The notes under the pieces are model-generated. The model saw only the letters and a list, made by a program, of their open reading frames with translations. It searched no databases and was not told where the DNA came from. This document shows positions 1-8,685 of a stretch of 64,000 nt of DNA, one piece after another (position 1 is the stretch's first letter; the number at the start of each line of letters is the position of its first letter). The DNA lies in assembly GCF_000758605.1 (NCBI RefSeq), contig NZ_CP009282.1:1364001-1428000 (forward strand), in the 5' to 3' direction. The position numbers and the translations under genes were made by a program. This DNA is from Paenibacillus sp. FSL R5-0912. Its GTDB lineage: Bacteria > Bacillota > Bacilli > Paenibacillales > Paenibacillaceae.

Positions 1-2
1 AT

Positions 3-3000
3 GCTGAGCGTGCATTGCTGCTGGACACTGAGGCCTCATTGCAGTGGACCCTGGAAGCTGCACCGCAGGACTTCGGCATGCCGGAAGGTGAAGCCAGAAA
101 CACGGATACGGCTACACCGGTTCAGAACGACACGAATATCATTACCATCGCACCGCAAGGAATGGACGGCACATTCGTGGCGGAAAAGGACGGCAAGCTG
201 GTTTATGCCGATGCTTCTACAAGTCCCGCCCAGGCGCAGTGGCTGGTGCAGGATTTCAATGGCCGGAACCGGGTGATGAACGTTAAGACCGGGCATTATC
301 TTGCTCGCGATCAAGAAGGCGCTATTGTCCTCGTGGATTCCGGTGTCAAGGAAGACTCGCAGTGGACTATCCAGGATAAGCTGGGATACCGGCTGCTGTT
401 AAGTGCAGATAAGCAATCTGCGCTTACTTACGGGGAGGCAGGAGTTCAACTGGGAGCGGCTGGAGCACAGGCTGCGCTATGGAGCTTCGTTCCCGTAGCT
501 AAGGATGCTGCGTATGCCGGGACAGAGGCTTTTCATGGGGACGGGGTGCTGCGGTTTGCCGTGAATGCTGATGTAGCGGGGGAATACGACGTTGTGCTCC
601 GTTACCGGAATGCGTCCGCCGCTGCGGCTGAGCTGGAAACCCGGGTCAATGGCCTTAAGCAGAGTGAGGTAAGCCTTGCTGCCAGAGCCTCCGCTTCCGT
701 ATGGCAGACGGCTGAGCTTACGCTGGACCTGCGGACAGGAATCAATACGGTTTCATTCAGTGGCGCAGAGGCGTCATGGAGCGGGATTACAATTGATAGC
801 CTGACTGTCAAAAATAGCATCAATAAAACCTACCGCGGAGCTACGCTTCCTTATATCAGCTATGAAGCAGAAGATGCCGTTACGAATGGAACGCTGATCA
901 CGCCTTCAAGGAAATACCGCAGTCTGGCTTCCGAGGCTTCAGGACGTGAAGCCGTCATCCTGAAGAACACCGGCGAGTATGTGGAGTTTACGCTGGCCAA
1001 ACCTGCGAATTCAATAGTACTCCGTTATTCCATACCGGACAGTCCGGATGGAGCGGGTGCAGAGGAAACATTGTCGCTCTTCGTGAACGGGGAACGTCAG
1101 GTGCTTAACCTCACGTCAAAATACGCCTGGGAATATGGCAGCTACCCATGGTCGAATGACCCGCGTCAAGGCAGCGGACACCGCTTCTATGACGAGATTC
1201 ATGCGCTGATCGGTGAGGCTCCGGCAGGAGCGGTGATCCGCCTTGAGAAAAGCACGGATGATCATGCTGCCTCATATGTAATCGATCTGGCAGACATGGA
1301 GCAGGTTGCACCTGCGCTGGCTCAGCCTGAGGGGTTCCTGTCTGTCACTGATTTTGGAGCTGTCGCCGGTGATGATGGCGATGATACTGCCGCATTTAAG
1401 GCAGCACTTGCCGCAGCCGAAGCTCAGGATGCAGGCGTCTGGTTCCCGGAAGGCAGCTTCAATGTCGGCAGCGGACTACTGGATCTGGACGATGCGCAGA
1501 TCCGCGGCGCAGGCATGTGGTACACGACGCTGAACGGCGCCAAGTTCTACGGGCACGGCGGCAAGATCGGCGTATACGATCTGCTGATTGAGGGCGGCAT
1601 TAACGTGCGCGACGATGAGGCGGTTACGAATGCTTTTCACGGCGCCTTCGGTCAAGGCTCGGTCATTCAGCATGTATGGATTGAGCATACCAAAGCAGGC
1701 TTATGGCTGACCCAGCCCAAAGGTGAGAAGGCGCGCACCAATGGCCTCTATATGGCCGGGCTGCGTATCCGCAACCTGATGGCGGACGGGATCAACTTCG
1801 CTGTAGGCACAGGGAACAGCATGATGGAGCAGAGCGATATCCGCTATCCAGGCGATGACGGTATCGCCATGTGGTCCTTCACCGATGCCGGGCTGAATGA
1901 TGTCAATGGCAGCGAGCGGACGCCAAGCTTCAATAATACGGCGCGGTTCAACAATGTATCCCTTCCTTGGCTGGCTGATAATATCGTTGTATTTGGCGGC
2001 AGGGATAATAAGATCCAGGATAATATTGTGAAGGATACTGTGACGAACGGAGCGGGGATCGCCGTATCTACACGCTTCAGCGCAGAGCCGTTCCAGGGCA
2101 CAACCGTTGTGGAGCGCAATACGTTGCTGCGGACCGGCAGCTATGATTCCGGGTATAGTGTGAATCTGGGAGCTATATGGCTCTATACCGGGGAAAATAA
2201 CATCAACAGCAATGTGCTGATCCGCAATAACATCGCACTGGACAGCACCTATTCCGGACTCATCGTCCACGGCAATCTGAATATGGAAGGAATCACCCTA
2301 ACAGATAACGTGATCGACGGAGCAGGCACTAACGGAGTAGAGATTACGAAGGAAATGAGAGGCAGTCTGCTGGCCGATAACCTGATTATCCGCGGGGAGC
2401 GGATGAATCTGGTGGCGAATACCTCGTCAACATTTACGGTTCTGGAGAAGAATCAAGGTATCGCAAGCAGCGTCAAACCATTCTCGATCAAGCTTGGGGA
2501 TGGACAGACCGGACCTGTGGTATTAAAAGAGGGAACAGGCTCCAAGCTGCAGGTACTGGATCAGAAGGGGACAGATATCACTGCACAGGCAGTCATCAGT
2601 ATTGCAGGCAGCAGCCTTGCCACTGTGAAAGAAGGGAAGCTGCAGGCAGTTGCTAAAGGGAACACTACCTTTACCGTGTCCGCCCTTGGCAGCACAAGAG
2701 TGTATGATCTTGTGATATCGGCCGCTGACCCTGTCGATCCAGTCGATCCAGTCGATCCAGTAGACCCTGTCGATCCGGGAACTCCAAGTCCGACCCCGAG
2801 TCCGACTCCGAGTCCGACGGCGGCTCCGGGGCCGAATACGAACCCGAACCCGCAGTCAACTCCTGCGGCTACCCCGGCGCCAGTGATTGTGCCTGCGGCA
2901 AATAACGATGCACAGCTTAAGAGTATTGCCGCCGGGCAGAAGGTAATTGAAGTGGCGGCTATTGCAGACGGTACCGCACGCTTCAGCGGTGCGGCTCTGC

Positions 3001-4061
3001 GGGCAGCGGCAGCGGCGAGTCCGGACGCTGTGCTGGTGGTCCGGAGCGGGGAGGCGTCCTACCGTCTCCCGCTGGCCCTGGCAGACAGCGTTCTGAAGGG
3101 CGCGAAGCTGCCTGATGGAACGCTGGAGTTCAAGCTCGCGCCGCAGACAGGCGCGGAGCTTGCGGGGCTGCTTGCCGCTGCAGGCAAGCAGAACTATAAG
3201 GTGAAGGGAACGCCGGCAGGCTTCACCTTGAATGTTACGGACGGCAAGACCTCATTGCCGGCCGGAAGCTTCGGCACTGTACATGTCGAGCGTACCTTCA
3301 CCATTAACGAAGGAATGGACGTCAAGACAGCGGTGGCGCTGGTCTATAATGCCAAGGACGGAACCTTCCGATACGTTCCGGCAGTATTCGAATCCGGGGA
3401 GGGTATGACCCGGATTACCGTTAAGAGCAGTTTGGCCGGAGGTGTAATGGCCGTTGCCATGAATCCGGCAAGCTTCGGCGATCTCTCCGCCCACTGGGCC
3501 AAGGATGAGATCAATCTGCTGGCCAGCAGATTGATTGTAAACGGCCAGTCGGCCGGCGTCTTTGCCCCGCAGCGCACCGTCAGCCGGGCGGAATTCGCAT
3601 CCATGCTGGTCCGCTCGCTTGGACTGCAGCCGGATGCGCTGCCGGAAGCTGCAGCCGTCGCTTTCCGCGATGTGCCGGCCAGCTCCTGGTACGCCACCGA
3701 TGCGGAAACCGCCGTATTGTTGGGGCTGGTTCAAGGCTACGCGGACGGTTCCTTCCGTCCGGATGCGCCGGTCACCAGAGAGCAGATGGCGGTCATGGCC
3801 GCCAGAGCTTGGAAGCTGCTTCACGCCAATGCAGCAATTAATGAAGCAGCTTCTGCGTCAGCACTGCCGGGGCCAGGTGCGTTTAAGGATGCTGCCAGCA
3901 TCTCTGCTTGGGCTAAGGAAGCTGTGGGCACATTAACCGCCACCGGCATTATGAACGGCCAATCCGGCGGATATTTTGCGCCGGACAGCAACACCAGCCG
4001 TGCAGAAGCCGCCGTTATTCTGACCCGCCTGCTCCGTGCCGGCAAGCTGCTGAACGAGTAG
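3..4061 (+). CDS. SLH-anchored GH87-like alpha-1,3-glucanase, 5' end outside window
   Basis: Open to the left edge, so the true start lies upstream; the first possible start inside is a TTG at 15 (residue 1 below). Order: a short beta-trefoil/ricin-like stretch (about 40-150), two beta-sandwich carbohydrate-binding modules (about 165-265 and 280-430), a right-handed beta-helix catalytic domain (about 440-830), a bacterial Ig-like segment, a DPV repeat then a TPSP repeat linker (about 905-935), a beta domain, and three SLH domains (about 1154-1345). In the beta-helix, ADGINF gives Asp591 and PGDDG gives Asp614/Asp615. The 23-residue then 1-residue spacing equals that of the catalytic Asp triad I recall for GH87 alpha-1,3-glucanases of Paenibacillus. 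The likely role is hydrolysis of alpha-1,3-glucan (fungal wall or dental-type glucan) by an enzyme held on the S-layer. A GH55 or pectate-lyase-like fold is the main alternative for substrate. Confidence 0.7.
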   Translation, partial: AERALLLDTEASLQWTLEAAPQDFGMPEGEARNTDTATPVQNDTNIITIAPQGMDGTFVAEKDGKLVYADASTSPAQAQWLVQDFNGRNRVMNVKTGHYLARDQEGAIVLVDSGVKEDSQWTIQDKLGYRLLLSADKQSALTYGEAGVQLGAAGAQAALWSFVPVAKDAAYAGTEAFHGDGVLRFAVNADVAGEYDVVLRYRNASAAAAELETRVNGLKQSEVSLAARASASVWQTAELTLDLRTGINTVSFSGAEASWSGITIDSLTVKNSINKTYRGATLPYISYEAEDAVTNGTLITPSRKYRSLASEASGREAVILKNTGEYVEFTLAKPANSIVLRYSIPDSPDGAGAEETLSLFVNGERQVLNLTSKYAWEYGSYPWSNDPRQGSGHRFYDEIHALIGEAPAGAVIRLEKSTDDHAASYVIDLADMEQVAPALAQPEGFLSVTDFGAVAGDDGDDTAAFKAALAAAEAQDAGVWFPEGSFNVGSGLLDLDDAQIRGAGMWYTTLNGAKFYGHGGKIGVYDLLIEGGINVRDDEAVTNAFHGAFGQGSVIQHVWIEHTKAGLWLTQPKGEKARTNGLYMAGLRIRNLMADGINFAVGTGNSMMEQSDIRYPGDDGIAMWSFTDAGLNDVNGSERTPSFNNTARFNNVSLPWLADNIVVFGGRDNKIQDNIVKDTVTNGAGIAVSTRFSAEPFQGTTVVERNTLLRTGSYDSGYSVNLGAIWLYTGENNINSNVLIRNNIALDSTYSGLIVHGNLNMEGITLTDNVIDGAGTNGVEITKEMRGSLLADNLIIRGERMNLVANTSSTFTVLEKNQGIASSVKPFSIKLGDGQTGPVVLKEGTGSKLQVLDQKGTDITAQAVISIAGSSLATVKEGKLQAVAKGNTTFTVSALGSTRVYDLVISAADPVDPVDPVDPVDPVDPGTPSPTPSPTPSPTAAPGPNTNPNPQSTPAATPAPVIVPAANNDAQLKSIAAGQKVIEVAAIADGTARFSGAALRAAAAASPDAVLVVRSGEASYRLPLALADSVLKGAKLPDGTLEFKLAPQTGAELAGLLAAAGKQNYKVKGTPAGFTLNVTDGKTSLPAGSFGTVHVERTFTINEGMDVKTAVALVYNAKDGTFRYVPAVFESGEGMTRITVKSSLAGGVMAVAMNPASFGDLSAHWAKDEINLLASRLIVNGQSAGVFAPQRTVSRAEFASMLVRSLGLQPDALPEAAAVAFRDVPASSWYATDAETAVLLGLVQGYADGSFRPDAPVTREQMAVMAARAWKLLHANAAINEAASASALPGPGAFKDAASISAWAKEAVGTLTATGIMNGQSGGYFAPDSNTSRAEAAVILTRLLRAGKLLNE
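2727..2822 (+). repeat. Linker microrepeats: 9-bp (Asp-Pro-Val) and 12-bp (Thr-Pro-Ser-Pro) units
   Basis: Inside the glucanase gene. About six 9-bp units coding Asp-Pro-Val (2727-2777) are followed by about three 12-bp units coding Pro-Ser-Pro-Thr (2781-2822). They form the flexible linker between the catalytic half and the cell-wall-anchoring half. Such in-frame units can gain or lose copies by slippage without breaking the frame. Confidence 0.85.
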
Positions 4062-4096
4062 CCGCAAGTCGTCACGGCTTAACGAACAACCTACAA

Positions 4097-4155
4097 GCCG
4101 CTGCAAAGGAACGCGGGATTTCCCCCCGTCTTCCTTCGCGGCGGCTTATTTTTAT
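4097..4155 (+). terminator. Rho-independent terminator after the glucanase gene
   Basis: A long GC-rich stem (GCCGCTGCAAAGGAACGCGGG paired with the segment ending GCGGCGGC at 4145, with a few mismatches) is followed by TTATTTTTAT. It starts 36 bp after the stop codon. Confidence 0.8.
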
Positions 4156-4910
4156 CTAGGCCAGGAGGCCGTGTTTTTTAACTCGCTCGAAGTGGACTAA
4201 AGAGGAAAGAAGCGCGGAAGTGCCTTTGATATCGCTCAAAGTTGGCAGAATGGAGTGGAGGAAAGGAGGCGACTAAGTATCCGAATTATCGCTCAAAGTT
4301 GGCATATTGGAGGAACAGAGACGCAGAAGCATTTTTGAATAAGCTGAAGTGTGTTAGAAAATTAGCTAAAAGTTAGCAGAAGGGAGTGAGGGAGACGCAT
4401 AAGTCTGTTTAAGATCGCCCAAAGTCGGCAGAGTGGAGGGACAGAGTGATGCGAGACGGCAGAAATCCTGCAGAAAATACAACAATCCCGGATCTGAAGG
4501 TAACAATTCTCCAGTACTCCCGCTCATATAGGAAGAGTAGCTATAATTTCACTCAAAGTCGGCTGAGCGGGACATACAGGGATGGAGAGTGTTTATAATT
4601 TTCATCTGCAGCAGCAAATAATATTTTCATCGAAATTATCGCTGAAGCTTTCGTAGGGGTCCACTGCTGGTTCCATAGCTACTTCCGCTGCCGGTCTTAT
4701 GGATGATTCCATACGTAGTTCTATCGTGAGCACATCGGCGGGTGCAGCTCCTAGAGAACCAATTAAATCGCTGCCCGGATAACTTGTTTCTAACTATGAC
4801 TTTAACCTCGCCCCCTATCCGCAAGGAAGGCAATCCTTACAAAAGCTTCGCTCTGTTTGCCTTCGGCTGCCCTCTGCCTGCCCTATACTTGCCCTCAGCC
4901 AGCAACAGAA
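4156..4910. repeat. Gene-free stretch with a degenerate interspersed repeat
   Basis: No convincing gene is present on either strand. A unit close to ATCGCTCAAAGTTGGCAGA, usually followed by a purine-rich tGGAGgGA tail, recurs near 4183, 4230, 4289, 4361, 4412, 4548 and, most degraded, 4636. Spacing is irregular (about 47-136 bp), so this is neither a simple tandem array nor CRISPR. The last 200 bp before 4910 hold nothing I can interpret. Confidence 0.6.
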
Positions 4911-5339
4911 CTACTTGATCTGGCCCATGTCCAGGTTGACCCGGTAATTGCCGTACCTCAGCAGCTCGTCGAGAAATGCAGTCAGCGCTTCCTGATTCAC
5001 AGTGCGTACGCGCATCCAGTAACAGCCTTCCCCGCTGATGCGGTACAGCTCCGCAACACTCTTATGGTTCTTCGCAAAGTTCTGGAAGGGCAGATGAGCG
5101 GCGTTGGTGCTGAGAAACACTGTAATAAAGGCATGGATATTCTGCCCGATCCGGAGCGGGTTCCAGCGGATGGTGTAGCCTTCAATAATCTCCAGCTCCC
5201 GCATTCTGCGGATACGCGCGCCTACGGCTTGGCCGGTCAGGTGAACTTCAGCTCCGATATCTTTGTGGCTTAATGTAGAGTCTTCTATGAGAAGCTGTAA
5301 GATGCGGTAATCCGTATCGTCAATGAGGTAGGGCATCAT
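4911..5339 (-). CDS. Lrp/AsnC-family transcriptional regulator
   Basis: 142 aa, normal size for the family. An N-terminal winged helix-turn-helix (about 1-60; DYRILQLLIEDSTLSHKDIG then GARIRRM) is followed by an alpha/beta RAM effector domain (about 65-140) that normally binds an amino acid and drives oligomerisation. The ATG at 5339 is preceded by AAAGGAAA. It is divergent from the metallo-hydrolase gene that starts 130 bp away, so it may control itself and that gene. The ligand cannot be told from sequence. Confidence 0.85.
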   Translation of the reverse strand: MMPYLIDDTDYRILQLLIEDSTLSHKDIGAEVHLTGQAVGARIRRMRELEIIEGYTIRWNPLRIGQNIHAFITVFLSTNAAHLPFQNFAKNHKSVAELYRISGEGCYWMRVRTVNQEALTAFLDELLRYGNYRVNLDMGQIK

Positions 5340-5472
5340 AAGTGTAATTTCCTTTCCGGGTGAAAGTAGAACAGGCTAAACTCTTTCGCGGCACAATGTA
5401 TTCTAATCTGCGGCCGATTTATAATTGATTGTAGCAGAACACAAGCACAAGTATAAGGAAGAGGTGTTTATT

Positions 5473-6225
5473 ATGAAAATCCAACTGATCCGCCACGCCT
5501 CATTATGGCTGGAATACGGCGGAGTAACCTTTCTGGTTGACCCGATGCTGAGTGCACAGGGAGCCAATCCGCCAATTATTAATACCTCGAATGAGCAGCG
5601 GAATCCGCTGATTCCTTTACCTGAACCTGTACAGCAGTGGCTGGAGCCGGATGCTGTGCTCGTGACTCACCTCCACCAGGATCACTGGGATGCAGCGGCG
5701 GCAGAGCTTTTGTCGCATGAGCTTCCGGTACTATGCCAGGAGGGAGATGGAGAGAAAATTACATCACAGGGCTTCGCCCGAGTTACAGAGATTAAAGACA
5801 GTGCGGCAGCTTCTGTGCGTGGAGTAACCCTGATGCGTACTGGTGGCCGCCATGGAACGGGAGAGACCGGGGAGAGAATGGGCAAAGTCTCCGGGTTCGT
5901 ATTCCAGGCGGAAGGAGAGCCCGATCTGTATCTGGCGGGAGACACAATCTGGTGCGGCGAAGTCCGGCAGGTACTTGATGATTATCACCCGGAAGTTATC
6001 GTCGTGAACGCCGGAGGGGCAAGCTTCGTAAGCGGAGGACATATCACTATGAACGAACAGGATATTGTGGATGTATGCCGTGCAGCCCCGGAAGCATCCG
6101 TGATTGCCGTTCATATGGACGCCATTAACCACTGCCACGTTACCCGTAAACAGCTGAAGCTCCGCCTTGAACAAGAGGAACTGCTTAACCGTGTCGCTGT
6201 ACCATTGGATGGAGAATGGGTGTAG
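5473..6225 (+). CDS. MBL-fold metal-dependent hydrolase (UlaG/YtnP-like)
   Basis: 250 aa. The metallo-beta-lactamase signature HLHQDH is at residues 66-71, with later metal-ligand segments AGDTIW (Asp near 156) and a C-terminal HMDAINH. The start was set at ATG 5473, which is preceded by AGGAAGAGG; a longer in-frame extension to 5425 has no ribosome site. The protein is expected to be cytoplasmic and to use two zinc or manganese ions. Substrates in this group range from lactonates to nucleotides, and the sequence does not decide between them. It is divergent from an Lrp-type regulator, which suggests a link to amino acid status. Confidence 0.8.
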   Translation: MKIQLIRHASLWLEYGGVTFLVDPMLSAQGANPPIINTSNEQRNPLIPLPEPVQQWLEPDAVLVTHLHQDHWDAAAAELLSHELPVLCQEGDGEKITSQGFARVTEIKDSAAASVRGVTLMRTGGRHGTGETGERMGKVSGFVFQAEGEPDLYLAGDTIWCGEVRQVLDDYHPEVIVVNAGGASFVSGGHITMNEQDIVDVCRAAPEASVIAVHMDAINHCHVTRKQLKLRLEQEELLNRVAVPLDGEWV

Positions 6226-6279
6226 TCCCAAGGAAATTTGTATAGTTTGAAAACGTTCTTTCAATCTCTTTTGCTAAGC

Positions 6280-6308
6280 TTGACTAACCTAAAGAATCAT
6301 GATAAATT
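6280..6308 (+). promoter_or_regulatory. SigA-type promoter for the tRNA-Asn/tRNA-Ser pair
   Basis: TTGACT at 6280-6285, a 17-bp spacer, then TAAATT at 6303-6308. The predicted transcript start is about 15 bp upstream of tRNA-Asn. Confidence 0.6.
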
Positions 6309-6329
6309 AATCCTTGTTCATGTTAATGT

Positions 6330-6405
6330 TCCCTGATAGCTCAGTTGGTAGAGCACTCGACTGTTAATCGAGTTGTCACAGGTTCGAGTCCTGTTCGGGG
6401 AGCCA
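6330..6405 (+). tRNA. tRNA-Asn (GTT)
   Basis: 76 nt with encoded CCA. The acceptor TCCCTGA pairs with TCGGGGA (one G-T). The anticodon arm CTCGA-CTGTTAA-TCGAG gives GTT, and the T arm GGTTCGAGTCC is standard. Confidence 0.97.
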
Positions 6406-6411
6406 TTACTT

Positions 6412-6500
6412 GGAGAGATACCCAAGTGGCTATAAGGGGACCCTCTGCTAAGGGGTTAGACTGCGTAAGCGGTGCGAGGGTTCGAATCCCTCTCTCTCCG
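6412..6500 (+). tRNA. tRNA-Ser (GCT)
   Basis: 89 nt with a long variable arm, as expected for serine; CCA is not encoded. The acceptor GGAGAGA pairs with TCTCTCC. The anticodon loop CTGCTAA reads GCT for AGC/AGT codons. It lies 6 bp after tRNA-Asn and is surely co-transcribed with it. Confidence 0.96.
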
Positions 6501-6514
6501 TATGATTAATACAG

Positions 6515-6542
6515 AAGGAGCTCATTTTGAGCTCCTTTTTTT
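6515..6542 (+). terminator. Terminator of the tRNA-Asn/Ser operon
   Basis: AAGGAGCTCA pairs with TGAGCTCCTT and is followed by a run of seven T. Confidence 0.9.
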
Positions 6543-6703
6543 GCGTTCATCCAGTCAGGGCGATGTGAAGCCTTGAAGTATGCGGGTTTCTTCTCGTGTC
6601 GTAATTACATATAGTTATTGTCGTATTTATCTACTAAAAAACCTGCATGTTATGTGATACCTTATAGTTAATGTCAGAATACTATATATGGAGGTGCAGG
6701 CGA

Positions 6704-7708
6704 ATGAGCATTAGGATTGGCAAAATCAGCTTTTGGCATGTGCATGCCTGGGATTATACGAAGCAGGCTCAGGAACATAGTGATACTGCAATCGCTGCGG
6801 TGTGGGACGAGGATGCGGAGCGCGGCAAGACGGCTGCGGACAGCTTGAATGTTCCGTTTTATGATTCTTTGGATGACCTGCTTGCCCGGAAGGATATAGA
6901 TGCCGTTATTGTGGACGCGCCAACCTGTCAGCACCGGGATATCATCATTGCGGCCGCCAAAGCCGGTAAGCACATCTTCACCGAAAAGGTTGTGGCTGCA
7001 ACGTTGAGTGAGGTCAATGAAATCCTGTCAGAAGTCTCGGATCATGGAGTGAAGCTAACGGTCTCCCTCCCGCGTCTAAACGATGGTTATACTTTATCGG
7101 TTCAAGAAATTCTAAACCAGGGACTGCTTGGAGAAATAACGTATGTCAGAGTCCGCTTATCTCATAATGGCGCAACTGCAAACTGGCTTCCCGAACATTT
7201 CTTTAGTCTGGAGCAATGCCAGGGCGGTGCCTTAATTGATCTTGGCTGTCATCCCATGTACCTGACCAGGCTCTTTCTAGGTCAAGAAGTGACCGGTGTA
7301 AGTGCGAACTTTGGATATGTAACAGGCAAGGAAGTTGAAGACAACGCGGTGGCGACGCTCTATACCGATTCAGGAGCTATTGGTGTGGTGGAAGCCGGAT
7401 TCGTGAATAGCTACTCACCGTTTACGATCGAAGTGCATGGAACGGAAGGAACCCTTTTATACGGAACGCCTGAAGAGAAGCTGCTCGTTAGAAGTACTAA
7501 AGCGCCAGACAAAGGGGATTCCTGGATAGATATGCCTCTGCAAGACCACCGGGAAACTGCATTTCAACAATGGGTCAGCCACATTCAGAACAACACGCTT
7601 GCTACCGAGAATATTGAAATCGCAACTGAGCTTACAAGGTTAATGGAGGCGGCGAATCTCTCCGCGAGTGCAGGCCGTGTTATCCGGTTAGCCGAATTGA
7701 ACGCCTGA
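6704..7708 (+). CDS. Gfo/Idh/MocA-family oxidoreductase (atypical)
   Basis: 334 aa. An N-terminal Rossmann-like domain (about 1-120) and a C-terminal alpha/beta dehydrogenase domain (about 130-330) are present. Start at ATG 6704, with GGAGGTG 7 bp upstream; an upstream in-frame start at 6671 lacks a ribosome site. The usual GxGxxG loop is not recognisable (IGKISFWHVHAW), and the EKP catalytic lysine motif reads TEKVVA, so the lysine is kept but the proline is lost. It likely oxidises or reduces a sugar or cyclitol with NAD(P). It is first in a unit with an AraC regulator and a second, canonical family member, which suggests a small sugar-utilisation operon. Confidence 0.8.
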   Translation: MSIRIGKISFWHVHAWDYTKQAQEHSDTAIAAVWDEDAERGKTAADSLNVPFYDSLDDLLARKDIDAVIVDAPTCQHRDIIIAAAKAGKHIFTEKVVAATLSEVNEILSEVSDHGVKLTVSLPRLNDGYTLSVQEILNQGLLGEITYVRVRLSHNGATANWLPEHFFSLEQCQGGALIDLGCHPMYLTRLFLGQEVTGVSANFGYVTGKEVEDNAVATLYTDSGAIGVVEAGFVNSYSPFTIEVHGTEGTLLYGTPEEKLLVRSTKAPDKGDSWIDMPLQDHRETAFQQWVSHIQNNTLATENIEIATELTRLMEAANLSASAGRVIRLAELNA

Positions 7709-7750
7709 TTACTCATCCATGAAGAGCTTAGCTCAAGCAGGAGGATTACC

Positions 7751-8668
7751 ATGAGCCATTTTCCCTTCGGGATTATGTTTGAGAAGCAGGATATGCTTGA
7801 AAGGCTGGATATTTCAATCCTGTGGGGACATTATGAAATTTCAGTTCTCCGGTTTCATTTGACCTCTTTTCCCCCGGGAAAGGTCATTGATTTCCATAAC
7901 CATGCTGAATTTGAATTTCATTTCATTCCGCGGGGCAAGGGGACGGTTATTCTTGGCGATCAGCGGTATCCTTTATCGGAGGGAATGCTCTATTTAACCG
8001 GACCGGGAGTCATGCATCGTCAGGAAGCGGATTCGGAAGTATCGATGGAGGAGCTGTGTCTGCATGTCAATATTGCAGCAAAGCCCAGAGAAGATGCGGA
8101 TCCATGGGAGGTTGCGGAAGCCGAGGAATGCGTGGAGAAGCTGAGGAGGCTTCCCACTGTTCCTGCACAAGATTATCACAGAGCTATGAAATGCTTTCTC
8201 GAAGCTTATGAGGCCTGTGACGGCAAGCTTACGGGATATTACACTTCTATTAAACATCTCGTGATCAGTATTTTACTGAAGGTAACCAGAGCTTACGATG
8301 CAGGCGGGATGGGAACCTCCGCACCGGTCCGGGATATGTTGACCTCCCGCTATCAATATGCCATTCAATACATGGAAGCGAATTCTTCAGCAACCGTAAC
8401 CCTGGAGAATGTTGCGGAGAAGCTCAATATCAGCTCCAGGCAGCTGCAGCGAATATTTAAGCAGATCGATCCGGATAGAACATTCAGCCGGGTTCTTGAA
8501 GAGATAAGGCTGCAGGCCGTATGCAGCAAACTTGAGACCAGCGCTCTGCCGATCGAATACATCGCTGAGTCTGAAGGATTTACGAATGCGACTTACCTGC
8601 ATTCGGTTTTCCGCAAGCGGCTCGGAATGACCCCGGCGGCCTACCGCAAGTCCAAAAAACTAAATTAA
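7751..8668 (+). CDS. AraC-family regulator with N-terminal cupin
   Basis: 305 aa. The N-terminal half (about 30-110) is a cupin-like sensor rich in His (DFHNHAEFEFHF). The C-terminal about 100 residues hold the two helix-turn-helix units of AraC/XylS proteins (LENVAEKLNISSRQLQRIFK and IEYIAESEGFTNATYLHSVF). ATG 7751 follows GGAGG. It sits between two sugar-type oxidoreductases on the same strand, which makes it the likely local sugar-responsive activator. The ligand is unknown. Confidence 0.88.
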   Translation: MSHFPFGIMFEKQDMLERLDISILWGHYEISVLRFHLTSFPPGKVIDFHNHAEFEFHFIPRGKGTVILGDQRYPLSEGMLYLTGPGVMHRQEADSEVSMEELCLHVNIAAKPREDADPWEVAEAEECVEKLRRLPTVPAQDYHRAMKCFLEAYEACDGKLTGYYTSIKHLVISILLKVTRAYDAGGMGTSAPVRDMLTSRYQYAIQYMEANSSATVTLENVAEKLNISSRQLQRIFKQIDPDRTFSRVLEEIRLQAVCSKLETSALPIEYIAESEGFTNATYLHSVFRKRLGMTPAAYRKSKKLN

Positions 8669-8685
8669 AGTGAGGATGAGAGGAT

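Noticed and set aside
1701..2270. Long minus-strand ORFs inside the glucanase gene
   Set aside because: Antisense shadows of a well-supported gene, with no ribosome site or recognisable protein.
4183..4660. Repeat cluster considered as a CRISPR array
   Set aside because: Units are degenerate, spacing is irregular and no cas genes are near.
4857..5273. Plus-strand ORF over the Lrp gene
   Set aside because: Shadow of the Lrp/AsnC regulator, which has a full HTH and RAM domain on the minus strand.
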